Shown here piece after piece: positions 1-9,192 of a DNA stretch of 26,787 nt. Position numbers and translations under genes: made by a program. The DNA is from Chara braunii. Its lineage: Eukaryota > Streptophyta > Charophyceae > Charales > Characeae. The stretch's first letter is position 1. Each line of letters opens with the position of its first letter. The stretch is taken from contig BFEA01000258.1 of assembly GCA_003427395.1 (NCBI GenBank), forward strand, positions 839,392 to 866,178. Reading direction: 5' to 3'. Under the pieces are notes generated by a model that was not told the DNA's origin, did no database searches, and worked only from the letters and a program-made list of their open reading frames with translations.

Positions 1-465
1 AAAAAAAAGGGTCTACAAAACGAAAGGGTTTTAACACATTTTCCAACCAGCAGTTTGTGGCTGAATGGTACGCACATACTGAGCCACACGTCCAAAATTT
101 TACTTTCTTTCTCAATGGACCAAAAACAGGTCCTTAAGGCCCTGGCTCCATATGCACATGTCACTTGTTCCAGTTCTGAATTGTGTAACAGTGACAAACA
201 GCGGCCCAACTGCGTTGAGTACATGCTTCTCAAAGCTCGCCATAGAAAACCCCATTTACAACTCTCAGTAATAAAAGAAAACATCATAATCTTTGCTTTC
301 TATGCAGTACGTAATATCACCATCATCATCATCAACCTTCTGCCTCCGGTCCTCTCCCTCAAGACCTCCTGTTCTCCTCTTCTTTTCCCTCTTCCTCTTC
401 ATCGGCCTGCGCATGGGCAGTGAAGTCAATGACAAAGTCCAACCCTCCGCCCCAACTATACCCAT
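1..465. other. Left edge, no recognised gene
   Basis: I see no conserved domain, RNA gene or repeat here. A 122-codon open frame at 55-423 (+) has no recognisable motif and ends in low-complexity Leu/Pro sequence from a pyrimidine-rich stretch. I treat it as chance. Confidence 0.5.
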
Positions 466-535
466 GCATTGTCGGCCTTGCATTGTCGGCCTTGCATTGT
501 CAGCCTTGCATTGTCAGCCTTGCATTGTCAGCCTT
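466..535. repeat. 14-bp tandem repeat, five copies
   Basis: Five head-to-tail copies of GCATTGTCRGCCTT lie at 466, 480, 494, 508 and 522. The first two copies have G and the last three have A at the variable position. Apart from that the copies are identical, so the expansion is recent. Confidence 0.95.
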
Positions 536-612
536 CCCCATAGCTTGGGGAAGGGTCCATTCCCTTTATCATCATCACGCTGTTTCCTTCGCCCTTAATC
601 CCCTTTTGTTTC

Positions 613-661
613 GCAATGACACCTTTTTTTTACAATGAGACCTTTTTCTTGCAATGACACG
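613..661. repeat. Short tandem repeat of about 20 bp, three copies
   Basis: The phrase GCAATGACACC plus a T-run recurs three times with small changes (CAATGACACC, CAATGAGACC, CAATGACACG). Confidence 0.7.
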
Positions 662-699
662 GAGTCGTAGAAAGGGATGCACGGATGGCACGCAGAGAG

Positions 700-1085
700 A
701 GAAAAGACTTGGAGAGAGAAGGAGAGAGAAGGAGAGAGAAGGAGAGAGAAGGAGAGATGGAGAGAGATGGAGAGAGAAAGAGAGAGAAGGGGAGAGAAGG
801 AGAGAGAAGGAGAGAGAAGAGGAGGAGGAAGAAGCGAACGCGAGGACAAGGAGATCGAAGGCAGAACGAGAAGGATGAGGGCGATACTGGTTTCGAGCGG
901 AATCACGAGGGAGGATGAAAGGCCAAGGGGAGGAGGAGAAGAGGGAGGAGGACGGGAGGGGAGAGGAAGAGGAGAGGGAGGAATCACGAGGGAGGATGAA
1001 AGGCCAAGGAGGAGGAGAAGGTGGAGGAGGACGGGAAGGGAGAGGAAGAGGAGAGGGAGGAGGAAGGGAAGGCAGGGGAAGTGAG
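700..1085. repeat. Polypurine tract with (GGAGAGAGAA)n and an 81-bp duplication
   Basis: The plus strand is almost all A and G. The left part is a 10-bp repeat close to GGAGAGAGAA. The right part is a tandem duplication with period about 81, since the 28-bp block at 901-928 recurs at 982-1009 and the block at 952-981 recurs at 1032-1061. Every long frame here encodes only Arg/Glu/Gly (plus strand) or Ser/Pro/Leu (minus strand), which is what such a tract gives by chance. The minus strand would be a very long polypyrimidine tract, as seen in introns of some protists. Confidence 0.9.
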
Positions 1086-1485
1086 CATACGAGTAGGACG
1101 ACTATGGTAACCAACTCTTCCAGAACAACGCGGAGTAGACAGAGTGGATGATAATAGAAGAGAGGTGCAACAGATGGAACAGGTCAACGGATCGAGCCCG
1201 ACGCCGAGCAGTCGAAGAGGACGGATATACATTGCAAATGCCCATACCCCTCATGGGCGACAAAGCCCACTACCGTTTGCATAGGTAGGGCCAACCACTG
1301 TCGCTGACTGTGCGGCGCCTCCAGACCCGCACAAACGAAGCGCGCGGCGTCCCACTCTCTTCCTCTTCTCCTCCCCCCTCCTCCTCTCCTCCTCCAACAT
1401 ATTCACCCCTCACCTAGATGAGGTATTTATGGAACTACAGTGTTTAGAAAAATTTCATGCCGATCTTTCTTCTCTCAAGAGATAG

Positions 1486-1488
<3 letters not shown>
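1086..1488. other. No recognised feature
   Basis: Mixed-composition DNA ending in a C/T-rich stretch at 1350-1400. I see no RNA or protein signature. Confidence 0.5.

Positions 1489-1573
<85 letters not shown>
1489..1573. repeat. (CT)n microsatellite, about 42 units
   Basis: An uninterrupted CT dinucleotide run of 85 bases. The Ser-Leu and Arg-Glu repeat peptides predicted across it are artefacts. The intron at 5789-5870 shows that CT runs can sit inside introns here, but I see no convincing splice pair around this one. Confidence 0.97.
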
Positions 1574-1576
<3 letters not shown>

Positions 1577-1699
1577 CATACTTTACCCTCCTCTCCATGT
1601 CTCCTGTACTTGGCATCCAATTCTCCCCCCCCAACCTTCATCAGGCGTGGCCATTGCTCTTCACTACACGTCATTCTTCCTCCTCCTCCTGCTGCTATT

Positions 1700-2110
1700 T
1701 CTTCAGAGACCGACAGACATCGAGAACGAGGAGATGAAAACTTAAGCGCAAACGAAGAAGCAGCAGCAGGAGAAGGAGGAGGAGGGGGGAGGGAGAAAGC
1801 GGACGAGGGCACAAGAAGGACAACGGCGAGCGGTAAGGAAGAGGAGCAGCAACGAGGCCCCAACGCGGGCGGCTGAGAAACGGGCAGGACCAGAATGGTC
1901 GGAGGAGAGACAGGAGGAGGCCGATAAGGAGAGGAGGACAGATGGAGGATGGGGAGGAGGAGCAGGACAAAGAAGACCAGCAGGAGGGGGACGGGGAGGA
2001 GGAAGAGGAGGAGAAGAGGAAAGGCAAGAAGAAGCATGACGGAAAGAAATCAGGACAGAGGGAGCGGGAGGGGGGAGGAGGGTACAAGGTAGAGAGAGAG
2101 AGAGGGAGGA
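1700..2110. repeat. Second polypurine tract
   Basis: Plus-strand sequence dominated by GGA, GAA and AGG words with no fixed period. Open frames on both strands across it are compositional. Confidence 0.75.
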
Positions 2111-2626
2111 GCTTACACGTGGAACGGCTAGGAGCCACTTCGCCGAAGAAGACCGCAATGTGTGAATTCGACAAAGGTGAGTCGTTGCCACTCCTACCGC
2201 TCGCTAGCAGGATGAGCCGTGACACGTGTGCCAATTACAAACAGGGGAACACCGCCGTTGCCTGTCTGGCCCGCTGCCGTAACACGAGCAAGAGGGTGCA
2301 AGCGACAACAACCCACTGCGGCCGACTCCCCATTCGAAAAAAAGGGAAAAAATAAAAGTGAAAAAAAAAGTTGGGAAATGGAATGGACACCAAAAGCGAC
2401 CAGGCGGGACGAGCCGCCGTGTGCTGTGGTCCACGTAGTAAAAAGATAAGTTCCCGCGCGCGGCTGGTGTATCTTTCCATGTTCTAGCGGAAGATTGATT
2501 CACTCTAGTTTTCCACATGACCACAGTAGTGGAGCGAGGGCCTGATTGTCAGCCGTGGAGATGATGGATCTAGACGGTTCAGAATTCACCAGCGACCACG
2601 GCAGCTTATCCTGACGCCAAGTAGTG
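2111..2626. other. No recognised feature
   Basis: Mixed sequence with an A-run near 2336-2370. A donor-like GTGAGT on the plus strand at about 2177 has no clear partner acceptor or coding exon. Confidence 0.4.
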
Positions 2627-2757
2627 GGGGACACATGGCTAAGGGGGACACATGGCTAAGGGTCAGATCCCACTACCCTGGATTATTCATTTTTCACCCT
2701 CCATTACGAAGATCAACGGTTAGAAATGAACAATAGGGGCTGGTGGGATCTGGCCCT
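2627..2757. mobile_element. Small fold-back (MITE-like) element
   Basis: The left arm from 2660 (GGGTCAGATCCCAC) and the complement of the right arm ending at 2756 (GGGCCAGATCCCAC) match, and the match continues imperfectly for about 35 bases. The whole unit can therefore fold into one hairpin. TAA lies on each side of this 97-bp core (2657-2659 and 2757-2759), as a PIF/Harbinger-type target duplication would. Alternatively the element is longer: AAGTAGTG occurs at 2619-2626 and again at 2758-2765, an 8-bp direct repeat enclosing the core plus a duplicated 17-bp block (GGGGGACACATGGCTAA, twice before 2660). No coding capacity. Confidence 0.65.
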
Positions 2758-2765
2758 AAGTAGTG

Positions 2766-3059
2766 ACGCAAAGAGGGAAAACTACAGGGTTGTCCTTCAA
2801 GGGTGCGACGCAGCATTATGCCTACGATAGCGACCGCAATTGGAAACAATTTCAACAGCCCACTTTTTGCCCGCTGGTCAATCGTGGGTCTATGGTACTG
2901 GTACCCGACAATTGCAGCCGGCACCTCTATCGCAACCATTCACTGCCATTATCTAAGATCTTGGTGAGAAACAACTTCAACCATCACGTCAAGTCTCAGA
3001 CATCCACGGCAGACAAGGCAACCACCTAAATCGACGCAAGGAGAGCAACAGTTGATGTG
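2766..3059. other. No recognised feature
   Basis: Mixed sequence with an 88-codon frame at 2763-3029 (+) that shows no motif. I do not call a gene. Confidence 0.4.
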
Positions 3060-4080
3060 ACACTCACCCAGGCTGAAGAACTGTCTCGCCAGCCCGACTG
3101 GTACCACTGCCTTGGCCGGTGACGGTATAAGTCACTGGGGCCTGGCCTGCGTTGACAGCTTGCGAAGTTTCCCGAGCAGCGCTGTCGGCCCGAATACCCT
3201 TACAAGGGTATTTGGGCACGTTTTTGCAGCTCGCAGGAAGAACGCCTCTGGCGATATCTAGGGGCGTGTCCCATTTGTATTGATTAGAGAGTGTGTGGGC
3301 GTGCACTCGTGGGCACGCGTTAGCCCGACCTAATCCGGATCGAGGACGGGCCGTAAGGCACCGGTAGAGAAAGCTAGTGCTAGGCTAGAGCTTCTGAGGC
3401 GGTCGCAGCCTCGCACGCACGGGCTAAAGTAAGGACGGCGTCGCCTTGACCAGGTGGGGCGGTGACTAGAGGAGGGTGTTGTCTGACTTAGTAGAGGCCG
3501 ACGTGCNAAACGGCGNCGTGTGGGATACTCGTGGGCACTAGGATGACCATGCCTAGTCTATAGTATGAGCCGCCGCTGGGAGCGGCACGACCTAGAGTGA
3601 AAGTCCGGGGGTTGTCGGTGAGCGGCGAAAAGAGGGCTGGTCACGGCGGGCTATGAGAGCCTCGGGTCGCGACCGCGGCATGAAGGGGCGATGGACATAG
3701 CGAGCCAAGCGGAGCCTAGCCCCGAGGCAGCCAGCACGGCATTGCGTGGCCTGAGGCGCCAGCAATAAATCGAACCGATGGCCTATGATACTCTGCTGCA
3801 GGCCGACCTAATGGGCGCCACTCTTCATAGTGAACCTGGCTTGCAGCTGTGCCAGGCTGGGGCTTAGCCCTATAGGTTATGTCATTAGATTACCAGCAAG
3901 TGGATCCTGGGATTAAGGCCAGAGCAAAGCGGCGGGGTAGCGGAGCATGTCGAAGGAGAAGGCTGAGGGGTTGAGGGTCCCGCGGGACTATCCCCCTTGG
4001 TTTTTGCGGGGGGTTCCGACCGCGGGCCCGAGAGGTGAGGTCGAGGCCCGGGTACCAACGGTCCTCTCCCGCATCCGGGT
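3060..4080. other. GC-rich, hairpin-rich stretch without a recognised gene
   Basis: Several strong inverted repeats stand out: AATACCC/GGGTATT around TTACAA (3193-3212), ACTAGG/CCTAGT near 3537-3557, CCGCT/AGCGG near 3571-3583 and the palindrome GGTCGCGACC near 3664. Short direct repeats also occur (ACTCGTGGGCAC near 3305 and 3526; CCGACCTAAT near 3325 and 3803). Two N bases lie at about 3507 and 3516. I compared the GAAAGTCCGGG word near 3599 with RNase P RNA and found no supporting conserved regions. A structured transcript is possible but unproven. Confidence 0.4.
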
Positions 4081-4180
4081 TTTACCCCTTTTTTATTTTT
4101 CTGAGTTTGACTTTTTTTTATATATTTTATTTTTATTTTTTTTACTTTCTTCATTTTCCTATTGTTGTTGTTATCTGAGA
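4081..4180. other. T-rich tract
   Basis: A plus-strand run of mostly T with A, between the GC-rich stretch and the U6-like gene. It could be intronic or a spacer; I see no TATA element at the expected distance from the U6 start. Confidence 0.5.
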
Positions 4181-4287
4181 ATGAGGTCTTGTACCAGCGT
4201 CGGGGCCTGCAGAAAGCCCCAAGGGCATCGTTCAGTGGAGACACCCATGAACTGCTGGGCTACTGCGGGGCTACCGCTATCAGGGAA

Positions 4288-4390
4288 CAGTCCTTCGGGA
4301 CATCCGTTAAAATTGGAACGATACAGAGCAGATTAGCATGGCCCGCGGCATGCTGATGAGGGGATGTACCCAACCATGTCTGCTGCCTCT
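4288..4390 (+). ncRNA. U6 spliceosomal snRNA-like gene or pseudogene
   Basis: U6 is the catalytic snRNA of the spliceosome. The diagnostic block TTAAAATTGGAACGATACAG (4307-4326) is followed directly by AGC and then AGATTAGCATGGCCC (4330-4344), which is the U6 core. Upstream, GTCC-TTCG-GGAC (4290-4301) forms the short 5' stem-loop U6 normally has, at the right distance. The AGC triad is at 4335-4337. The intramolecular stem-loop region (4340-4365) differs from the usual one but keeps a GATGA element. Oddities: the ACAGAGA box reads ACAGAGC (4323-4329), and no T-run terminator for RNA polymerase III follows near the expected 3' end (about 4390). The gene is therefore either a divergent functional copy or a pseudogene with a decayed 3' half. 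The 3' end given is an estimate from the usual length of about 105 nt. Confidence 0.8.
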
Positions 4391-4489
4391 CTTTGGTTTG
4401 GACCTGGCGGGAGTCGATTCTGGGGTCAAGAATTTGTATTCTTACCCCACCAGGTTGGGTCACCGGGCCTGATCCTCAGACCATGGTTG

Positions 4490-4540
4490 GTAGGCTGGTG
4501 GCCCTTACTTGACAGGCTGGGCCTGTTTTCTGTATTTCAG
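4490..4540 (+). other. Candidate short intron
   Basis: A GTAGGC donor at 4490 and a very good acceptor (CTGTTTTCTGTATTTCAG, ending 4540) bound 51 bases. CTTAC and TTGAC words in the middle could serve as a branch site. The flanks do not code for anything I recognise, so this rests on splice signals alone. Confidence 0.35.
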
Positions 4541-4596
4541 ACCGACTGTTTTTGTTTTGTTTCTCTTTTTCTTCTTCCGCTTTTTATTGGAATTAG

Positions 4597-4674
4597 GTAG
4601 GTCCATGGGTTTGTTTGTTTCTGTTTTTATTATTTTCCATTTTCTCCCCTTTTTTTTTCTCTCTCCCTTTGTAG
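4597..4674 (+). other. Candidate T-rich intron
   Basis: A GTAGGT donor follows TTAG at 4597. The interior is almost all T and C and ends in a strong acceptor, CTCTCTCCCTTTGTAG, at 4674, which gives 78 bases. The size and pyrimidine-rich body match the minus-strand intron at 5789-5870. The host transcript is unknown. The first candidate intron ends only 56 bases upstream, so both may belong to one non-coding or short-exon transcript downstream of U6. Confidence 0.4.
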
Positions 4675-4679
4675 AGGTT

Positions 4680-5440
4680 CCCATCTAGGTGCATGTAGGG
4701 GGGGACTTGGAAGACTGGCCGTAGATTTGGCAGTATGGATGGACAGATAGGCTAGAAGGGGAACTGCTGAGAGAGTTCGAGTAGAAAAGGCTGAGGGCCG
4801 ACGACGAAGGGGTTCCGGCTGGTTGTATTCTCATGACGAATTCGGTGGAGAGCACGTCGCTCCCCGCTGCGCTATGCTGGTGGGCGCATACGTAGGGCAT
4901 TTTCCTCGTGCCCCTCTGACCGCCATGGCTGGGGTGGGGCAGTGCTATTGGCGACAGAACAAAGCACGCCATCTGCAGAGGGGGAGAGGTAGAGGCAGCA
5001 GAACGGTGGGAAGAAGTAGCACGAACCTGGTTGGGGTCCGGCCCAGGTACATCAAAGTAGAAGGATGGTGTGCCACTATGGGATAGTGGGCTAGAGGTGG
5101 TGGTGTTGGGGATAGCAGCGTGGTGACAGTGAAGTACGTCCCATGGTTCGCTGGTTGGTAGGGAGGCAGATGCACCTGGGCACGATTTAGTGTCAGGTAC
5201 AGCTAAAGGCAAGGGAGGAGAAGGCAGCGAGACAAATGAGGGTTATGGCGGGNGNAAANTGCTATACCCCNCTCGTGCTCTGGCGAAAACAAACAGGGGG
5301 AGAGTAGACCCGGGTTTTTGGACCGGGCGAGCATAGTGGTAGTGGTCGTTTGGGTGTTAGTTAGGTAGGAGATGAGTTAGATGAGAAAAGACGGGCGCTG
5401 AGATGGCGATAAGAGTGGTGGGGTAAAAAACTGAAACTCA
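4680..5440. other. No recognised gene
   Basis: Frames of up to 175 codons exist on the minus strand (4685-5212), but they show no motif, domain or consistent composition. Several N bases lie near 5253-5271. Confidence 0.4.
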
Positions 5441-5444
5441 TGTA

Positions 5445-5476
5445 ACTCGCCCATTTCTTGAGGGAAATAGGCGAGT
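5445..5476 (+). other. Strong isolated hairpin
   Basis: ACTCGCC (5445-5451) pairs with GGCGAGT (5470-5476) and ATTTC (5453-5457) pairs with GAAAT (5464-5468), with one C-A mismatch between them and loop TTGAGG. Function unknown. Confidence 0.7.
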
Positions 5477-5643
5477 GAGGATTCGATTCCAGGGTTTCGA
5501 GGCAAGGCAAGGCTGATGGGGGGGTTAGATCTCACGTAGGATGAACGGATTAAGCAGTATCTGTGGTATAGGCTGCGCGGCCATGGTGAGAGGGAATCCG
5601 GAGAGCGACAAGAAGGGCGCAGTGGCTGTCAAGAAACACTTAC

Positions 5644-5792
5644 CTTGCGAGGGTGGAGCGTCCAGCGGTCGAGCACCTGACCATGTTCTAGGAGGAGGTT
5701 CATTTTCATATTTGCCCGGATTCGGGCGTAGAAGTAGCATTTGCACCTTTCCGTGATCCAACGGAAGATTCATTCCTACTTTCTCATCCTAT

Positions 5793-5851
<59 letters not shown>

Positions 5852-6084
5852 AGAAGAAGAGGGAGCTTACCTCAAAAGAGCCGAATGTTGAGCTGCGTAC
5901 TGACCAGCTCCGGGTAAACCAACTCTGGTGAACAGAACTGGTTATGTGGGATGGACCAGAAGTCGAGTTACGACGCCAAGCTGTGCTGACCCGGTGTATG
6001 GAGGCATTGGAGGGTGGTGTATCTACCCATCCATACTCACTGGGGACATTTTGGAGATGTTGATTGTGGGCCGGCACCCCAAAC
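5644..6084 (-). CDS. Two-exon fragment of an unidentified spliced gene
   Basis: The product is not recognised. On the minus strand the upstream exon (about 6084 down to 5871) ends TTTGAG, followed by donor GTAAGC. The intron (5870-5789, 82 nt) is CT-rich, holds the (CT)n run, and ends TAATAG. The next exon (5788-5644) begins GATGAG and ends CGCAAG before a strong donor, GTAAGTG (5643 onward). Both exons stay open, and the junction joins in phase 0 (codons Phe-Glu then Asp-Glu-Lys-Val), which is the main argument that this is real. The upstream exon needs an acceptor after an in-frame TGA near 6096; CAGCAG at 6090-6085 is possible. The encoded part is about 115 residues, rich in Ser, Thr and Pro, with no visible domain. 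Flanking exons on this strand could lie at 6783-7082, where a GTGAGT donor follows an open frame, but the phases do not join directly. A plus-strand frame over the same DNA lacks splice support. Confidence 0.4.
5789..5870 (-). other. CT-microsatellite intron
   Basis: An 82-nt GT-AG intron on the minus strand. The sequence GTAAGCTCCCTCTTC leads into a (CT)n run (plus-strand GA, 5794-5847), and the acceptor CTAATAG follows directly. The flanking exons join in phase 0. A microsatellite serving as the polypyrimidine body of an intron would be expected to vary in length between individuals. Confidence 0.5.
5794..5847. repeat. (GA)n microsatellite, 27 units
   Basis: An uninterrupted AG dinucleotide run on the plus strand, read as CT within the proposed minus-strand intron. 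Confidence 0.97.
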
Positions 6085-8782
6085 CTGCTGACAGTTCATT
6101 GAACCTGGCCATGCTCAAGGCCAGGTGCATTCACATAAGCAAAGGACTGCAGAGAAAAAGGTGGGAGAGACGTTGATGTTGTATGCTTGCCATCGTAATC
6201 ATGCCGGCCGTTTTCACACTGGCCAGCATGACCGTTATTGTACTCATCAGCGTCATCATGGGAGCCGCCTTTGTGGCTGCCATTCAGGGTCCTTGCCCCA
6301 CGATCTAGCTCTTCCCCGATTCTGGGTGAGGTTGGTTGCGTTAAGAACCGAGTGCATCAGTACATCCGGAGAGGGAGGAAGCGAGGAACAAGAAGGACGG
6401 CGGCTGCGTACCCTGACAGGAAGAATGTTGCTGGTTGCCTATTGTGGAGACTGCGGCCGTCAATTCGGTTGGCTGGTGTCGACTTCAAGATGCTGGCAGC
6501 TGAGACGGAGGAGTTGCGACGGATTTTTGAATTGGCACCTCTAAGCACCGGTGTGGTGACCAGGCGTCTGGGTACTAATTACCTTGAGGAAACTGACTGT
6601 TGTTTACCATCTAAAGTAAGCTGCTGATGAACCTTTGGGCAGACTGTGGCTGTGACCAGCTGGCTTGACTGTTGCTGCCACTACGGGGTGGCTTGTAACT
6701 GAACCAGCAGCCGTGACGTTGTGCAGCCCTGGCTGGTTTTAGGAATAGTGGATAACGGCCGCTGTAACACGGGGAAACTCACCAGGTCCGGACGTAGCAA
6801 GGGTTGACAGATTGAGGACCCTTCCTTGATTCTATGGGTGGCGGTGCTCGTTGCTATTTCTACTTTTGGGTACCTCCGCCTTGAAGTGTAAGAGGGTGTT
6901 GGAGAGAGTGGAAAAAATGAAGTAGAAAAGGGGCTGGGGGCAGATATAGTGGCCACGAGCGAACGGGGATGAGTAAAGAGGGAGAGAGAAGGTAAGTAAG
7001 GGGGGACACTGGTGTATGTGTGAGAAGAGGGGGCGGCCACGTAGTTACCCACAGTCAGGACTGGAACCGTGACAGGGGCCACCGTACCTAGCCGGTCTGT
7101 GGCTGAATTTTTTTTTGTGTTGTGCTAAAATAGCGAGTCGGTCACAACTTCTACCTTTATTTTTACTCCGATTAGTTTTTTCCCCTGGAGTCACGACCTG
7201 CCTTGTCCCAGGTATGGTCTTCCCTCCACCCTGCCTCCCGCTCACGATCTTCATTCCCCGGGCTACTTAGTGAACTGAACGTGGTGGGTGACGAGGACGC
7301 AGCTATTGGATGTACAAGGGGACGTGTTTTGGCCCTTAACAAATGCCCTCGTCCCTCTTCTTCGCAAGAGTCCAGCCTGGACGTAGTAGGCAGGTTCAGT
7401 CTATATGCCCCGAGTCTGGGGTTTGGGCAGATTATATACTTTGATGCGAGTCCAGCATATGGGTGGCGGCGAAGTCTGAGCTGTGAAAGCACTAGGTTGT
7501 TGTTAAGCCGGCTCTCGACAGGCCTGCGGCAGTGCTGTAGTCAAAATCGGTTGTATTGCTGAGTATTTCGGATAGCGATACTGCAGTTGGTGACCAACTG
7601 AGAAGAAAACACGGAGTTCTAGTGTGTTGGCACGATAGTTGTTGCCCTTGCTATTATACGACGTTGCCTGGTCATGCACCCCACATTTTGTTCTGGTCTC
7701 CCGAGCTATGCTGGGCGCCTGCTGCTACGCACCTACTGAGTGCGACACCATACCCCTTTGTGCCTTGTGGCGTATGTTGTGCGAGCATGGGGCTATTGCA
7801 TGCAGCGTTGTGCCTGCTGGTGTGTTACTAACTCTCGCTACATATGCTGCTGATGCCAGCCTGAAGTTCGTGACTACTGCTAGTATTGGGTAAGGTCAAA
7901 TTGCGGGTTGCAGCGGACAACTTGGATTACCTTGACGCAGGAAGTGGAGAGAGGATTGGTTGTGGGTTGGACTTCGCAGTATGTTTGCAGTGGCAACCGG
8001 TTGCCGAGGCTAAGACAACCGCTGTGGCCCGCACTAAGACAGGCCGGGATATGCACAACGAGATGCGGCCGGCGCTGCAGGGCAGCGGTATCCGAGGTGC
8101 TAGCCGCTGATATGGTGGATGGGTCGTCATTGTGCTCCCTCAACGGGTTATGACTGCGGGCTGTACTTTGGCGGAACCCTTATTAGACAGTTACAGTGCT
8201 CATTTGCAGTGCACCCTGTGGGCTGCTGCTATGCAGGGCGTTTTTCTTCATTGTGCGCAGCCGCTGGGCTTACGCCATTGCTGGGCTACCAAGGGGCTGG
8301 CGGAGACTTGCTGCATGCTTGTTGGGAGCTAAGACTAACAGCACCGTACGAAGGGACTGTTGCTGCAACAGTCTTTTCTGCTGCCGCCGGTGCTGCTGGA
8401 ACAGGTTGCCACAGCACACAAACTGTGTGTTGCTGCGCAGTTGAAGACTGTTGCGTGACCACTTTGTGGTACACCCAGCACCTAGTACCCGGCTGCACGT
8501 TCGCTGGCAGACTTCGCTGTGGTTGTTGACTGTTACACGCTGTTGTGCGGTCGTGACTGGGCTATGGAGAGGGGTTGTGACGTCGAGAATGAGATCAAAC
8601 TTTGTAAGAGGGGTTCACTGCTATGGTAGTAGAGGTCGCCTGGGGGCTGTTACCTTGAGTTTGGTTGAGGTCGGAGCGTCCACGACTGCGTTTCGTTGGC
8701 CATCATTGCGGGGCCCTCAGGAGTTGAAGGCTACAAGGCCTTCTTGCCGTGAGTTGAGCGCACCCCTCTTGTATCTGAGAGT
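6085..8782. other. 2.7 kb without a recognised gene
   Basis: Mixed-composition DNA with many frames of 60-135 codons on both strands and none with a recognisable motif. A frame at 6681-7082 (-) ends at a donor-like CTG|GTGAGT (exon end 6783) and could be another exon of the gene at 5644-6084. The part 8110-8530 is rich in CTG/TGC words and short palindromes, the best being GACTGTTGC-T-GCAACAGTC (8355-8373). A short hydrophobic plus-strand frame at 6183-6308 (41 codons) could form one membrane helix, but it lies opposite other frames and has no support. Confidence 0.4.
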
Positions 8783-8943
8783 CTAGACTTTCTCTCACTG
8801 CCTTTCTCAGTCTAAGTCTAGTCCTTTGGTTACGAGAGAAAGGCGGTAGGCGGGGTTGCAACCGGTAGGACCGCGCCAAGGCCTCTGTGGGAGATTGCCC
8901 CAGCGATTGCAGGAGCTCTGCCGGAACCCAGGCGGGGTTCTGG
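8783..8943 (+). ncRNA. Structured RNA candidate with pseudoknot-like pairing
   Basis: CTAGACTT (8783-8790) is complementary to AAGTCTAG (8814-8821). Between them CTGCCTTTCTC (8798-8808) is complementary to GAGAAAGGCGG (8836-8846) outside, giving 11 pairs with one G-U. The two helices cross, as in an H-type pseudoknot, unless they are alternatives. Downstream CCGGAACCC (8921-8929) pairs with GGGTTCTGG (8935-8943) around loop AGGCG, again with one G-U pair. No family is recognised. It lies about 250 bases before the hairpin array and on the same strand by the wobble-pair argument. Confidence 0.45.
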
Positions 8944-9192
8944 AGGCAACGAACTTCAGGTATATCCTCGTTAACCTGTGTGATCCCTTCCCCTAAACCT
9001 TTATCCTTGGGCTATTTGAACACAACTATGTGAGGTTATTACTTCTTACTTTTGTTATGTCTGTCAGGACATGCATCTTGAAAAATAAATCAACAATATA
9101 TGAGAATGCAGATCCTTTGAGGGAATTCATGCAAAATGAGCAGAGGAGGTGAGATGAAGTTGTATCGCTTGCTTTGACCGGGTCAACCCAAG

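Noticed and set aside
677-1114. Arg/Glu-rich or Ser/Pro-rich proteins
   Set aside because: They are translations of a polypurine tract in all frames.
3590-3935. RNase P RNA
   Set aside because: GAAAGTCCGGG and AGAGCAAA resemble conserved P RNA words, but they are about 320 bases apart and the other conserved regions are missing.
5480-5495. tRNA B box (GATTCGATTCC)
   Set aside because: The flanking bases do not form a T-arm stem and no A box or acceptor stem lies upstream.
5928-6308. Plus-strand ORF with a membrane helix, joined through a TGA
   Set aside because: It needs stop readthrough and lies opposite exons with better splice support on the minus strand.
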